Positions 45,620 to 55,743 are shown, counted from the first letter of the stretch. The stretch is DNA of 64,000 nucleotides from Lewinellaceae bacterium (GCA_016710765.1 JADJUJ010000004.1:422074-486073); one strand, 5' to 3'. Translations and numbers: made by a program. Notes: a model not told the origin generated them from the sequence alone.

Positions 45620-47355
45620 ATGCAGCCCAACCGCACCCAGCTCCTCAACCGATTGTGGGAATTTCAGCGTCGCAGCGGTTACATCCGCGATGAAGACATT
45701 CAGGCTTGTGCCCAGTGGCTCGGCCTTTCAAGCATAGAAATTGAGGGCGTTGTTTCCTTCTACCATTTCTTTCACCGCAAACCCGCGGGTGCTGTCAGCA
45801 TTTATGTAGACAACAGCATCATCGCCGACCACGCGGGCTATGCCGACATCGTTGCGGCGTTCGAAACGTCCACCGGGGCAAAATTAGGAGGCACTGATCC
45901 CAGCGGATTGTTTGGCCTGTTCTCCACTGCTTGCATCGGCCTGAGCGACCAGTCGCCGGCAGCCCTCATCAACTTCCAACCTTTTACCCTGCTTACACCC
46001 GAGAAGGTGGAGCATATTGTCGGACAAATCCGGCAGGGCGTTCCAGTTGCTCAACTCGCCGACCCGGTTTTGCCCAACATCCAATACCTGCCGCCAGGTG
46101 AAAAAACCATCTTTTTTCGCGATTTTATACCCGGTTCCGCACTCGCAGCAGGCGCCCGGAAAGGAGCAGCGGAGATCATTGCCGACCTCAAAAATTCCGA
46201 ACTCAGCGGCCGTGGTGGCGCCTATTTCCCCAGCTGGATAAAATGGAAAGCCTGTCGAGAATACAGCTCAGAAACGAAATACGTGGTTTGCAATGCCGAT
46301 GAAGGCGAACCCGGTACTTTCAAAGACCGTGTGCTGCTGCAAGCCTGTCCCGAAACCGTGCTGGAAGGCATGATACTGGCCGCTTACACCATCGGCGCCA
46401 GCGAGGGCATCATTTACCTGCGCGCCGAGTATTTCTGGCTGCTGCCCAGGTTGGAAACAGCCCTGCAGCACTACCGCAGCAAAGGCTTGCTGGGAAAAGA
46501 TGCTGGCGGCGTTAGTGGTTTCAATTTCGACATCCGCATCCAGCTCGGCGCCGGCGCTTACGTTTGTGGTAGGAAACGGCCCTGCTCGAATCCATGGAAG
46601 GCAAACGCGGCGAACCCCGTACCAAATGGTTCTTCCCCGTGGAGAAAGGATACCTGCAGCAGCCCACACTCATCAGCAACGTCGAAACCTTTGCCGCGGC
46701 CGCCCACATCATCGAGATGGGAACAGCTGCCTGGCACGCCCGCGGTATACCCGGTTCGCCAGGCACCAAACTCATCAGCGTGTCGGGCGATTGCAGCCGG
46801 CCAGGACTCTACGAAATCGAGTGGGGGATGTCTGTTGCCGATTTGCTGGATCTTTGCGACGCCCGCGATCCGTATTATATCCAGGTCAGCGGCCCCTCCG
46901 GTGAGTGCCTCTCCATGGCCGAAAAAGATCGCCGCATTTCCATGCTCGACCTGCTGGAACGCAAAGACATTCGCTGTGGCGGCTCTTTTATGGTATTCAA
47001 CCAGGAGCGCGACCTGGTCCGCATACTGCTCAACTTTTCCGCTTTTTTCAAGCATGAATCCTGCGGCATCTGCACTCCCTGCAGGGCTGGCAACTTCATC
47101 CTCCAACGGCAAATTGAAAAAATCGACCGCGGTATGGCCGAACCTTCCGACCTCAACGATATCCGCCACTGGGGTGCCATGATGCAAGCCGCCAGTCGTT
47201 GCGGGCTCGGAAAAACCGCTGCCAACACCCCCATTATGGCCATGGAAAAATTCGAAGATTATTTCAACGGCAGGCTCAATAAAAGTGCAACGGCCCTTAA
47301 CCGGGCTTTCGATCTGGAACGTGCAGTAGCCGACTACGAACAGTTTAAACCCTAA
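45620..47355 (+). CDS. hoxF: NAD-reducing hydrogenase diaphorase subunit HoxF (NuoE-NuoF fusion; one frameshift)
   Basis: About 578 residues from MQPNRTQLLNRLWEFQRRSG (ATG 45620). Residues 1-160 are NuoE-like; only one of the four usual [2Fe-2S] cysteines is seen (STACIGLSDQSPAALIN). Then comes the NuoF-like domain: SELSGRGGAYFPSWIKW (NADH-binding), CNADEGEPGTFKDR (FMN), a break at about 46572 (expected CGEETALLE), and ESCGICTPCRAGN (4Fe-4S; the fourth Cys is in SRCGLGKTAANTP). HoxF oxidises or reduces NAD(H). The next gene starts 5 nt later. Confidence 0.88.
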
Positions 47356-47360
47356 ATGCC

Positions 47361-48614
47361 ATGGCCAATACCATCACTTTTCGCATAGACGGCCGGGAAA
47401 TACAGGCCGAAGCAGGCCGCAACCTGGTTGAAGTAGCCCGTGAAAATGGTATTTTCATCCCCACCCTGTGCTACTATCCGCAGCACGGACAGCCCCTGGG
47501 CACCTGCCGCGCCTGCACCTGCGAACTCAATGGAAAATCGGGTATTGCCTGCACCACCAAAGTGCAGGACGGACTGGAAGTATCGCTGCATACACCTGTG
47601 TTGGACGACCTGCGGAAGGCCATCGTAGAAATGATGTTTGCCGAAGGCAATCACTTTTGCACCGCCTGTGAAAAAAGCGGCCAATGCGACCTCCAGCACA
47701 TGGCCTATGAACTGGGCATTTCCCATGCCCGTTTTCCACACCTCTTCGAAGACCGTGTTGTCGATTTTACCCCGACACGGATGGTGCTGGAGCACAACCG
47801 CTGCATCAAATGCCGCCGCTGCGTGGAGGAAATCCGGACCGACGACGGCAAACAGGTGTTTTCCTACATCGACCGGGGCAACGACACCGTTGTCGGCATC
47901 GATCAGGAGCAGGAGGCCAGGCTCAGCGACGCGCAGGCTAAAAATGCCATGCACATCTGTCCTACCGGCGCCATCATCGTGCGGGGCAATACCATGAGCC
48001 GGCCCTTTGGCGACCGCCCCTTCGACATGCATTCCTCCAGACCACCGCAAACGCCACTGATCCTCCCGCCCCAGGCAAAACGCGAGAAAAAACGAATCGC
48101 CACCACTTCTCTGGCTGGCTGCTTCGGTTGCCACATGTCGATGCTCGACATCGATACTGAACTGCTCGACATGTTGCAATTCGTGGAATTCAACCGATCG
48201 CCGCTCACCGACATCAAAACCATCACCGAACGCTGCCACCTGGGCATCATTGAAGGAGGGTGCTGCAATTCGGAAAATTTGGAAACACTGCGAAATTTCA
48301 GGGAAAACTGTGACATTCTGGTAGCGGTAGGAGAATGCGCCGTGTGGGGCGGATTACCGGCCATGCGCAACACCATTCCGTTGGCCGAATGCCTCGAAGA
48401 AGCCTACCTCAAAGGAGAAACCGGTGGCGTAGTGCCCTACCACGAAGACCTGCCCAAAATCCTGGATAAAGTATATCCCTGCAACGAAATTGTAAAAATC
48501 GATTACTTCATTCCCGGGTGTCCGCCCTCAGCTGGCCACATCTGGAAAGTGATACAAAACCTGCTCTGGAACGAACACCACTCGGTGCTGTACTCGGAGT
48601 TTAAATACGATTAA
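47361..48614 (+). CDS. hoxUY: Fused HoxU-HoxY hydrogenase subunits (electron transfer + NiFe small subunit)
   Basis: 417 residues in one open frame. Residues 1-215 are HoxU: 2Fe-2S ferredoxin CYYPQHGQPLGTCRACTC with GIACTTKV, His/Cys segment HFCTACEKSGQCDLQHM, and 4Fe-4S CIKCRRCVEEI plus MHICPTGAI. After a 30-residue Pro/Lys linker, residues about 250-417 are HoxY: SLAGCFGCHMSMLDID, GIIEGGCCNSENLETLRNF, VAVGECAVWGGLPAMRN and DYFIPGCPPSAGHIW, the proximal cluster ligands. In known enzymes HoxU and HoxY are separate proteins. An internal Met before the HoxY part exists, but no stop does. Confidence 0.85.
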   Translation: MANTITFRIDGREIQAEAGRNLVEVARENGIFIPTLCYYPQHGQPLGTCRACTCELNGKSGIACTTKVQDGLEVSLHTPVLDDLRKAIVEMMFAEGNHFCTACEKSGQCDLQHMAYELGISHARFPHLFEDRVVDFTPTRMVLEHNRCIKCRRCVEEIRTDDGKQVFSYIDRGNDTVVGIDQEQEARLSDAQAKNAMHICPTGAIIVRGNTMSRPFGDRPFDMHSSRPPQTPLILPPQAKREKKRIATTSLAGCFGCHMSMLDIDTELLDMLQFVEFNRSPLTDIKTITERCHLGIIEGGCCNSENLETLRNFRENCDILVAVGECAVWGGLPAMRNTIPLAECLEEAYLKGETGGVVPYHEDLPKILDKVYPCNEIVKIDYFIPGCPPSAGHIWKVIQNLLWNEHHSVLYSEFKYD

Positions 48615-48672
48615 TGGGCTTTTGTGAAAAGTAGCAATACAACCCTTTAACCGTTTAGCACCTGCCATCATC

Positions 48673-50118
48673 ATGAAAATAACCATCGATCCCGTTACCC
48701 GCGTAGAAGGCCATGGCCGGGTTACCATCCACCTCAACGATGCCGGCGAAGTGGAAAACGCCTTTTTTCACATCGTGGAATTTCGCGGCTTCGAACGCTT
48801 CATTCAGGGCCGGCCCTACTGGGAGGTGCCCGTGCTGGTACAGCGATTGTGCGGCATTTGTCCGGTCAGCCACCACCTGGCCGCTGCCAAAGCGGTCGAC
48901 CAAATTGTAGGGGTTGATCCGGGCAACTTACCGCCTGCCGCGGAAAAACTCCGGCGCTTGTTGCACTACGGACAAATATTTCAATCGCACGCCCTCCACT
49001 TCTTCTACCTGGCCTCCCCCGACCTGCTTTTTGGCATGGAGGCCCCGGCCGCCATACGCAATGTGGTGGGTGTGGCCGGGCTCGACCCCGAGCTGGCCCG
49101 AAAAGGGATTCTCATGCGGAAATTTGGGCAGGAGATTATCCGGGCAGTCACCGGAAAACGCATCCACGGCGTTGCCGCGGTGCCCGGCGGCATGCAATCA
49201 ACCTTCACCGCCACCGAGCGCGATTATTTTTTAAACGGGAAGGACATACCCTCGATAGAAACCATGGTGGACTGGTCGCTGGAAATGCTGCAGTTCATCG
49301 CCCATTACCATGCCCGCAACCGCCACCTGCTCGACACGTTTGCTTCCTACCCTTCGGGTCACCTGGGCTTGGTGGGAAAATCCGGCGCCCTGGAACTTTA
49401 CCACGGCCGGCTGCGGGCCATCAACCATTTGGGAGAAATCACACTGCCCGATGTACCCACCGATGCCTACGCCCGCTATTTTTCGGAGGGCGTAGAACGC
49501 TGGTCGTACATGAAATTTCCCTACCTCAAATCCCTCGGTCGGGAACAGGGCTGGAACCGCGTCGGCCCGCTGGCCCGCATGAACATTTGCAATTTTATCC
49601 CTACGCCGCTGGCCGACCACGCCCTGCGCGAATTCCGCGCTTTTGCCGGCACCGAAGTGGTCAACCACACCATGTACACCCACTGGGCCCGGTTGATCGA
49701 AATGCTGCACTGTGCAGAAATGCTACGCGAACTCCTCACCGACCCCGAACTGATGAGCACCGAGCTGGTAGCCACCGGCAAACCCCGGCATGAAGGCATC
49801 GGCATCATCGAAGCACCCCGCGGCACCCTTACGCACCACTATCAGGTGGACGACAAAGGCATGATCACCAAATGCAACCTCATCGTATCTACCACCCACA
49901 ACAACGAAGCCATGAACCGCGCCGTGCGCTGGGTGGCCCATGAAGCCCTGCACAAACAACCAGAAATCACCGAAGGCATGCTCAACAAGGTGGAAACCGC
50001 CATACGTGCCTACGACCCCTGCCTCAGCTGCGCCACCCACGCCCTGGGTAAAATGCGCCTTGAGGCCGAACTCTACGATGCCAACGGGCATTGTATACAA
50101 ACACTCCGCAGATCATGA
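48673..50118 (+). CDS. hoxH: NAD-reducing [NiFe]-hydrogenase large subunit
   Basis: 481 residues, intact. NiFe ligands: RLCGICPVSHHLA (L1, about 55-60) and DPCLSCATHALGKM (L2) near the C-terminus. The 25 residues after CATH (ALGKM...LRRS) form the extension removed by the maturation protease. RVEGHGRVTIHLNDAGEVE at the N-terminus gives the large-subunit opening. With HoxFUY it would form a cytoplasmic bidirectional group 3d enzyme. Its stop overlaps the hoxW start (ATGA). Confidence 0.93.
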   Translation: MKITIDPVTRVEGHGRVTIHLNDAGEVENAFFHIVEFRGFERFIQGRPYWEVPVLVQRLCGICPVSHHLAAAKAVDQIVGVDPGNLPPAAEKLRRLLHYGQIFQSHALHFFYLASPDLLFGMEAPAAIRNVVGVAGLDPELARKGILMRKFGQEIIRAVTGKRIHGVAAVPGGMQSTFTATERDYFLNGKDIPSIETMVDWSLEMLQFIAHYHARNRHLLDTFASYPSGHLGLVGKSGALELYHGRLRAINHLGEITLPDVPTDAYARYFSEGVERWSYMKFPYLKSLGREQGWNRVGPLARMNICNFIPTPLADHALREFRAFAGTEVVNHTMYTHWARLIEMLHCAEMLRELLTDPELMSTELVATGKPRHEGIGIIEAPRGTLTHHYQVDDKGMITKCNLIVSTTHNNEAMNRAVRWVAHEALHKQPEITEGMLNKVETAIRAYDPCLSCATHALGKMRLEAELYDANGHCIQTLRRS

Positions 50119-50582
50119 AAAAGCAATTGCTCCTTATCGGTATAGGCAACGACGAACGCGCAGACGACGGACTCGGCTGGCGTTTTCTCGACCGCGCGGC
50201 AGCCCTCAATTTACCCGGCTGCCAACTCGAATACCGCTACCAACTCGCCGTGGAAGACTCCGAAACCATCGATGGCTTTAAAAAAGTGCTGTTTATTGAC
50301 GCCACTCAGGAAAAACTACCCGAAGGCTTTCGCTTCCGAACTTGCGAACCCGATCCACTCCCAACCCTCTATACCCACCAGCAAACACCGCAGGCAGTGC
50401 TTTACCTCGACAAACTCCTGCACGACAAAATACCCGATGCCTGGGTGCTGGAAATCCAGGGCGAAAACTGGGAACTCGGTGAAAAACTCAGCAAAACAGG
50501 CAACGCCAACCTGGAAAAAGCTTGGACGGCATTTCATGATTGGCTGGCAAAACATGGAATAGCTATACCTTTGGTGCACTGA
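50115..50582 (+). CDS. hoxW: Hydrogenase maturation endopeptidase
   Basis: 155 residues from ATG 50115. LLIGIGNDERADDGLGWRFL holds the GxGNxxxxDDGxG motif with the Ni-sensing Asp/Glu, and VLFIDATQE the second acidic site of the HycI/HoxW fold. It cleaves the HoxH C-terminal extension after Ni insertion. No hyp genes are in the window, so those must lie elsewhere. Confidence 0.88.
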   Translation: MKKQLLLIGIGNDERADDGLGWRFLDRAAALNLPGCQLEYRYQLAVEDSETIDGFKKVLFIDATQEKLPEGFRFRTCEPDPLPTLYTHQQTPQAVLYLDKLLHDKIPDAWVLEIQGENWELGEKLSKTGNANLEKAWTAFHDWLAKHGIAIPLVH

Positions 50583-50597
50583 AACACCCACTCGCCC

Positions 50598-51282
50598 ATG
50601 CCCAACCCGATCCTCCTCCTCCACGGCGCCCTCGGCAGGCTCCACCCAAATGCTTCCCCTCTACGAATACTTGCAGCAACAGGGCCGCGAAGTGTACAAA
50701 ATGAACCTCAGCGGCCACGGACAACGGGTGGTGCCGCCCATTTTTTCTATGATCGATTTCGCCGCGGAGGTAGGCGGACTGCTCACCGCCAAGGGGCTAC
50801 GGCAGGTCGATGTTTTTGGTTACAGCATGGGCGGCTATGTGGCCCTTACCCTGGCCCTGCAGCGGCCCGAACTCGTGGGCAGCATCACCACCCTGGGCAC
50901 CAAGTTCCACTGGAATCCGGAAACCTCAGCCCGCGAAGTAGCCCGGCTCAACCCCGATAAAATAAAAGAAAAAGTACCGCAATTCGCCGAAGCCCTTGCC
51001 CTGCAGCACGGCGAAACCAACTGGGTTCCCCTGATGGAACGCACCGCAGAACTCCTCCACAGCCTGGGCCACGGGCACGCGCTCACCGACGAAGATTTTC
51101 GCCGCATTCAACAGCCCGTAACCATCCTGTTGGGATCAGAAGACAATATGGTTACGCGGGAAGAATCGGAACATGTGGCCGGGGTTTTACCGCATGGGAC
51201 GTTCCGCTTACTGGAGGGGGTGAAGCATCCGATCGAGGGCGTTGAGCCCGGTGGAATTTGGTCTTTAGTCTTTGGTCTTTAG
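50598..51282 (+). CDS. Alpha/beta hydrolase (one frameshift)
   Basis: Starts MPNPILLLHGALG (oxyanion HG), then the frame shifts at about 50638 (one extra G) to STQMLPLYEYLQQQGREVYK. The nucleophile elbow is VFGYSMGGYVALTLAL (Ser). LLGSEDNMVT holds the acid, and GVKHPIEGV the His. The substrate is unknown. The reading frame ends inside a TCTTTAG repeat, so the true C-terminus may be altered. It follows hoxW by 15 nt but is not a hydrogenase gene. Confidence 0.78.
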
Positions 51283-51378
51283 TCTTTGGGTGTTGCCCAG
51301 TGCGTCAGGTTTGATTCCAAACAGCCCAAGCGAAGCACCCCCAAAGACTAAAGACCAAAGACTAAAGACTAAAGACCA
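51259..51378. repeat. Heptamer repeat forming a long inverted repeat
   Basis: TGGTCTTTAGTCTTTGGTCT... (51259-51290) faces CCCAAAGACTAAAGACCAAA... (51339-51378). Both arms are strings of GTCTTTA/G units, with about 30 bp of pairing and a 48-nt loop. It lies between convergent genes and includes the last codons of both neighbours' regions. Confidence 0.75.
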
Positions 51379-52495
51379 TCACCCCAGCTTCCAGTCGTAC
51401 GGGCTTTTCTTCAACGCCTCCAACTGCTCCTTCATCTTCGCATCGATCAGGTCCTTCTCCATCGCGATCCGGGCAGCTACTTTGTGCGTGCCCGTTTCGG
51501 CATTGAAGCGCAGGAAATTTTGCACCTTACTGGAGAGCAGGGTGGTTTTTTCCAGGTGCGCCATTTCGAACACATGCTCGTGCTGGTGCAGCAGGTAGTC
51601 GTACGGACTGCGGGTAGAAATCAGTTTGACAAAAATCGGTGAGGTTTCGATGGCCACAAACAGCAGGGTAATAAAGATGCTGGCCAAAAGGATCGGCTCG
51701 CTTTTTGCCGCTGAGGCGGCCAAGCGCATCCATGCGGGCGGCCAGGCCATTGTACCGCGAGCGTTGCAGGGCAGCCGTTTCGGTTAGCACCGTTGCCTCC
51801 AGGGCCTGTACGGCTTTTTCTTTATCCTGAATGGCCGGCAGGTTGATGGCCAGCAGTGCCGCCAGTTCGGCTTCGGACTTGTCGGCATCCGCTTTTTTTG
51901 CCTTGTAAATGGGGCCCATGTTCCTGATTTTGGAGCCGCCGGTGCCATCGGCCTCGGCCAGGGCGCGTTGCACGAGGGTGTCGCGCAGGGCGGTTTTGGC
52001 CGTAATTTCCGATTTCAGGGTGGCAATCTGGGCGCGTTCGTCGGCAATTTGGGCCGTAAAGCGGTCCTTCACCTTGTCTTCCTGCTGCTTGAACACCTCC
52101 TGTTCCATCTGCACCAGTTCGGATTCGATTTCTTTCTCGAAAATTTTCATTTCCAGGGGCTTGGAGATCACCAGCGCCAGCAGCACCGCCAGCAGGAGCC
52201 GCGGGGTGGCGATGAAGAGGTCCTGCCACCATTTGCCCCGGCTTTTCATGCTCATGACGATGTAGCGGTCGAGGTTGAATATCATGAGCCCCCACACCAT
52301 GCCAAAGGCAACGGCAGCGAGCCAGGAGTCAAAAACCGTGTACAGGGCATAGCCAGAGGAGAAAAAAGCCAGCACGCCGGTAAAGAACACCGTAGCGCCA
52401 ATGCCAGCGTATTTGTTTTCGTCGGTAGGGCATTGCTCGAGTATGGACGCATCGGTCCCAGAGCAAAACAGGAAAAATTGTTTTAGCGTTTTCAT
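51379..52495 (-). CDS. DUF4407 membrane protein (one frameshift)
   Basis: Starts MKTLKQFFLFCSGTDASIL, characteristic of DUF4407. Three membrane helices (about 28-50, 55-75, 95-115) precede a long coiled coil (EIESELVQMEQEVFKQQED to about residue 270). The frame breaks at about 51715 and resumes as SEPILLASIFITLLFVAIE (a fourth helix) with TRSPYDYLLHQHEHVFEMA. Family function is unknown. About 371 residues if repaired. Confidence 0.82.
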
Positions 52496-52599
52496 AGCAG
52501 CAATAAAAGTAGGAACGTTTTGTTTTTGTTATTCATCCATAACTTCAAAGCAACGGGAAATATTGGAAGCATGCACAATTTTATCGATGAGCAGCCGGG

Positions 52600-53205
52600 A
52601 AAAGACGATGTTTTGGATTTGCGATTTCCAATTTACGATGGTCCTGCCCCCCCTCAAGGGGGTGGGGATTTGCGATTTCCAATTTACGATTTGCGATTTC
52701 CGATTGGGATTTACGATTTACGATGGTCACCCCCCTGCCCCCCCCTCAAGGGGGGACATTTGCACCCAACTCCGTTCTTTTTGATTCACATAATACACGG
52801 CAATGCTGTGTGCGGGTCCCCCCTTGAGGGGGGCAGGGGGGGTGACCATCAAAAATCGCAAATCCCAATCGGAAATCGTAGATCACAAATCGGAAATCGC
52901 AAATCCCACCCCCTTGAGGGGGGGGGGGGGAACAAAAGGGTGACATCCAATCAAAATCGCAAATCCCAATCGGAAATCGTAGATCGCAAATCGGAAATCG
53001 CAAATCCCACCCCCTTGAGGGGGGCAGGGGGGTGACCATCAAAAATCGTAAATCCAAATCGGAAATCGTAGATCGCAAATCAAATCAAATGGGTAAATCC
53101 CAATCGTAGATCGCAAATCGGAAATCGCAAATCCCACCCCCTTGAGGGGGCAGGGGGTGAACATCGGAAATCAAAATCAAAATCAAATCATAAATCGGAA
53201 ATCGG
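52600..53205. repeat. Palindromic satellite of AATCGSAAATC and CCCCTTGAGGGG modules
   Basis: Runs of about 10-mers (AAATCGCAAATC, AATCGGAAATCG, ATCGTAGATC) alternate with G/C-rich palindromes (CCCCCTTGAGGGGGG with CAGGGGGG). From 52600 to 52760 they are in one orientation, and from 52810 to 53200 in the other, around a 60-nt unique centre. No gene is seen in 52496-53210; ORFs through it are repetitive. Confidence 0.85.
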
Positions 53206-53210
53206 AAATT

Positions 53211-54586
53211 CTACCGCACCAGCACCACCCGTCTCCCCGCACCCAACAAATAATACACCCCGTTGGCAGCCGAGGAAAGATCCACCCGAACGCCGTCGCC
53301 ACTAAGCACCAGCCGCCCCATGGCATCGTACACCGCCCAAGCTATCGGCTCCGACAAATAAAACACGCCCGCCGAGGGGTTTGGCCACACCCGCAGCGTC
53401 ACAACCGCTGGCTCCGACACCCCCGAGGCCTGCAGCAGTTCAAAAGCGCCCACATCAATGGCTGCGCCGCTGACTACACGCGGCGTGCCACCCAGCGGGT
53501 GCGCATATTGAAACACCGGCGTGAGCCAGGCCGGCAGCATACCCGCCGCATCAATGGCCGGAGAACCCGGCAGGAGCTGGTAATCGTAATTGGCCGGATC
53601 CGCCAGATCCGAGATCATCACCTTAATGTTGTGCAGCGTATCCGCCGTGCCGGGGTAGTTCAGAAAATTGCCCGGGCCTGCGTACAGGTTGTTCCACAGC
53701 AGCACCGTATCGGCCCCGGCGCTCAGCTTAAAGAAAATGGCGTTGCTGGAGGGCTTTTCGTTCACCACCGTGTTGTGCGCGGCGTAAAACACCTTGTCGG
53801 GGTTGTTGTAGCCCTCCGCACCGATGGAAACAATGGCCGAGTTCGGCGACTGCGGCCCCTGCTGCAGCACATTGCCGATCATTACGCAGCGACCGCCATT
53901 GGGCATGTCGATGGTATAGCTCGAGGTGCCGTCCGACTCGTCCATGATCCGGTTGTACAGCACATAGGTTTCCCGCGCCCTTGATTTCAGGGTATGCCCC
54001 ACTGAGGCATGGTGCGAGTAGCAGAACCGAAACGTAAAACGGCGCACGTGGTTGATGTAGAGGTTGTGCGAAAGCCCGTCGCCCGCGCCGTTGTGGCCGA
54101 ACTCCGAGTACTCGATCAGGATATCCGAATTGAGGTTGTCGCCTGCCAGAATGCCGTCCTGGTTGTTGTGAAAAAAGCAGTGCCGCACCGTGAGCCCCGT
54201 GCCTTCCTGCCGGATGCCCGCGCCGTTGTTGTCGGGCACCGTGCAGCCACTGAACTCGATGTATTCCACCGTGGTATTGTTCCCCTGGATTACCCAGATG
54301 GCCTTCCCCTGCGCGCTGGCGCCGGCGGCCTCCAGGTGCGCGTAGCCGCCCAGGCCCCGGAGCAGCAGGTCGTGCTTTTTCCACACCGCCACATCGGCCG
54401 TGTACAGTCCGGCCGCGATGTTCACGGTATCGCCATCCTGCACCAGGTTGACCACTTGGCTGGGTTTGGCGTAGGGCGCTGCGGGGCCGACGGACCATTG
54501 GGTAGCGCCCGCCGCCGGGAGGCGGGGAAGAGAGAGTAGAGGGAGTAGAATAGAGGAGAGGGGAGGAGACGGAGGCGGGTGGGCAT
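53211..54586 (-). CDS. Parallel beta-helix T9SS cargo protein (frameshift in signal peptide)
   Basis: Mature part GATQWSVGPAAPYAKPSQV, then QDGDTVNIAAGLYTADVAVW as in pectate-lyase-like proteins. Right-handed beta-helix coils follow: NNTTVEYIEFSGC, LTVRHCFFHNNQDGILAGD, DILIEYSEFGHNG, FRFCYSHHASVGHTLKSRA. A T9SS domain ends it: VWPNPSAGVFYLSEPIAWA, and NGVYYLLGAGRRVVLVR. The likely ATG at 54586 gives MPTRLRLLPSPLFYSLYSLF one frame away from the mature sequence; the break is in a C/T-rich run near 54530. Possibly a surface polysaccharide-active or adhesive protein. Confidence 0.75.
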
Positions 54587-54978
54587 GGTATTTTTATTGG
54601 TAAAATACGAAATTCGGATGAAAATTAAGGGTACGGATTGCGCGCCAGCGGACAGCGTTATTCCGCTAAAAAATGGATTCCAGCCCTTAGAACCGGGTTT
54701 TGAGCGCGCCTATTCAAGAAAATGCCCCTAAAAGTTAAATAGCGGGTTTTTTATTTAAGTGCACAAAGCCTTAACCTGCATTGCGGTGGGTCAATCAGAA
54801 GTTGTATGCCATGCGAAAAGGAAAAGTCACCTCGCATTTGGCATATTGGCAAAGACGCAAAACCAAATATCCCATCCCGTATGTATTCCAATATTTGCCA
54901 GTAATCTGACTTACTGGCGTTTTTTTGATTTCCAATATTTGCCAAAAACTCGTACTTTTGGTAAAATTTTGATTTGAA
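54587..54978. promoter_or_regulatory. Regulatory spacer upstream of abiEi with operator-like repeats
   Basis: TTCCAATATTTGCCA occurs at 54886-54900 and 54930-54944, with a related inverted copy (GGCATATTGGCAAA) at about 54839. CCAGTAATCTGACTTACTGG at 54898-54917 is a perfect 7-bp palindrome with a 6-nt centre. TACTTTTG at 54953 is an exact -7 element, with TTG 25 nt upstream. AbiEi antitoxins are known to bind inverted repeats at their own promoter. No gene is seen in 54587-54885. Confidence 0.5.
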
Positions 54979-55743
54979 ATGCCAAGGATCATAGCAAATA
55001 AATTGGTTGATGCATTTAAGGACCGGGAGTATTTTACGCGTGAAGACCTCTTCGAGTTCTACCGTTCTTTTGAACCCGATCTGAAAGAAGGGACCTTCGG
55101 GTGGAGAATCTACGACCTCAAAGCCAAAAACATCATTAGACCACTCAAGAGAGGTCTCTATGTTATTTCATACAAACCCAAATACAAGCCGGAAACCTCT
55201 CCTGAGCTGATTAAGCTCGCAAAGCGAATCACAGACAAATTTGAGGACACCAAACACTGCATTTGGGAAACGGAATGGCTCAACGAATTTTCACAACACC
55301 AGGCCAGCAGACGAATGATCCTGATTGAAATAGAAAAGGATTTCATGGAGTCATTGTACTATGAACTGAAAGACTCATCAAGAAACGAGCTCTACCTGAA
55401 TCCTGACGATAAAGAAATTGATTTTTACCTTGCTGAAAGCAACTATCCGGTCGTCATCAAAAAACTGATTACGCGCTCCCCTATTGCCAGAAGAACAGAG
55501 AAAAGGGTAAAATTTTATACACCGCTACTTGAGAAAATCCTGGTGGACCTCTATGCAGAAGAAAAGCTTTTCTACTACCTGCAAGGCGCTGAATTGGTGC
55601 ACATCTACAAAAATGCCATTAGCAACTACGCCATCAATTTCACCAAACTCTTCAGCTATGCAAAACGCAGGGAGAGAGAACAAGACATCAAGCAGTTCAT
55701 GACGAACCACATGTTCCACCTCGTAAAAGATATTATCGAATGA
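54979..55743 (+). CDS. AbiEi-type antitoxin (DUF6577-like)
   Basis: 254 residues, intact. The N-terminal winged helix (IIANKLVDAFKDREYFTREDLFEF in part; LKAKNIIRPLKRGLYVIS) would bind the promoter repeats. The C-terminal domain (WETEWLNEFSQHQASRRMI; TRSPIARRTEKRVKFYTPLLEKILVDLY in parts) is the AbiEi antitoxin region. It overlaps the toxin gene by 4 nt (ATGA). Together they would form a type IV toxin-antitoxin pair giving phage abortive infection. Confidence 0.8.
   Translation: MPRIIANKLVDAFKDREYFTREDLFEFYRSFEPDLKEGTFGWRIYDLKAKNIIRPLKRGLYVISYKPKYKPETSPELIKLAKRITDKFEDTKHCIWETEWLNEFSQHQASRRMILIEIEKDFMESLYYELKDSSRNELYLNPDDKEIDFYLAESNYPVVIKKLITRSPIARRTEKRVKFYTPLLEKILVDLYAEEKLFYYLQGAELVHIYKNAISNYAINFTKLFSYAKRREREQDIKQFMTNHMFHLVKDIIE

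Noticed and set aside
47352..48239. 295-codon minus-strand ORF
   Set aside because: Antisense to the HoxU-HoxY fusion with all its cysteine motifs on the plus strand.
52600..53205. Possible CRISPR array
   Set aside because: Repeats are short, degenerate and inverted in the middle. There are no unique spacers of constant length and no cas genes.
53142..53984. 280-codon plus-strand ORF
   Set aside because: Its start lies in satellite DNA and the rest is antisense to the beta-helix/T9SS protein.
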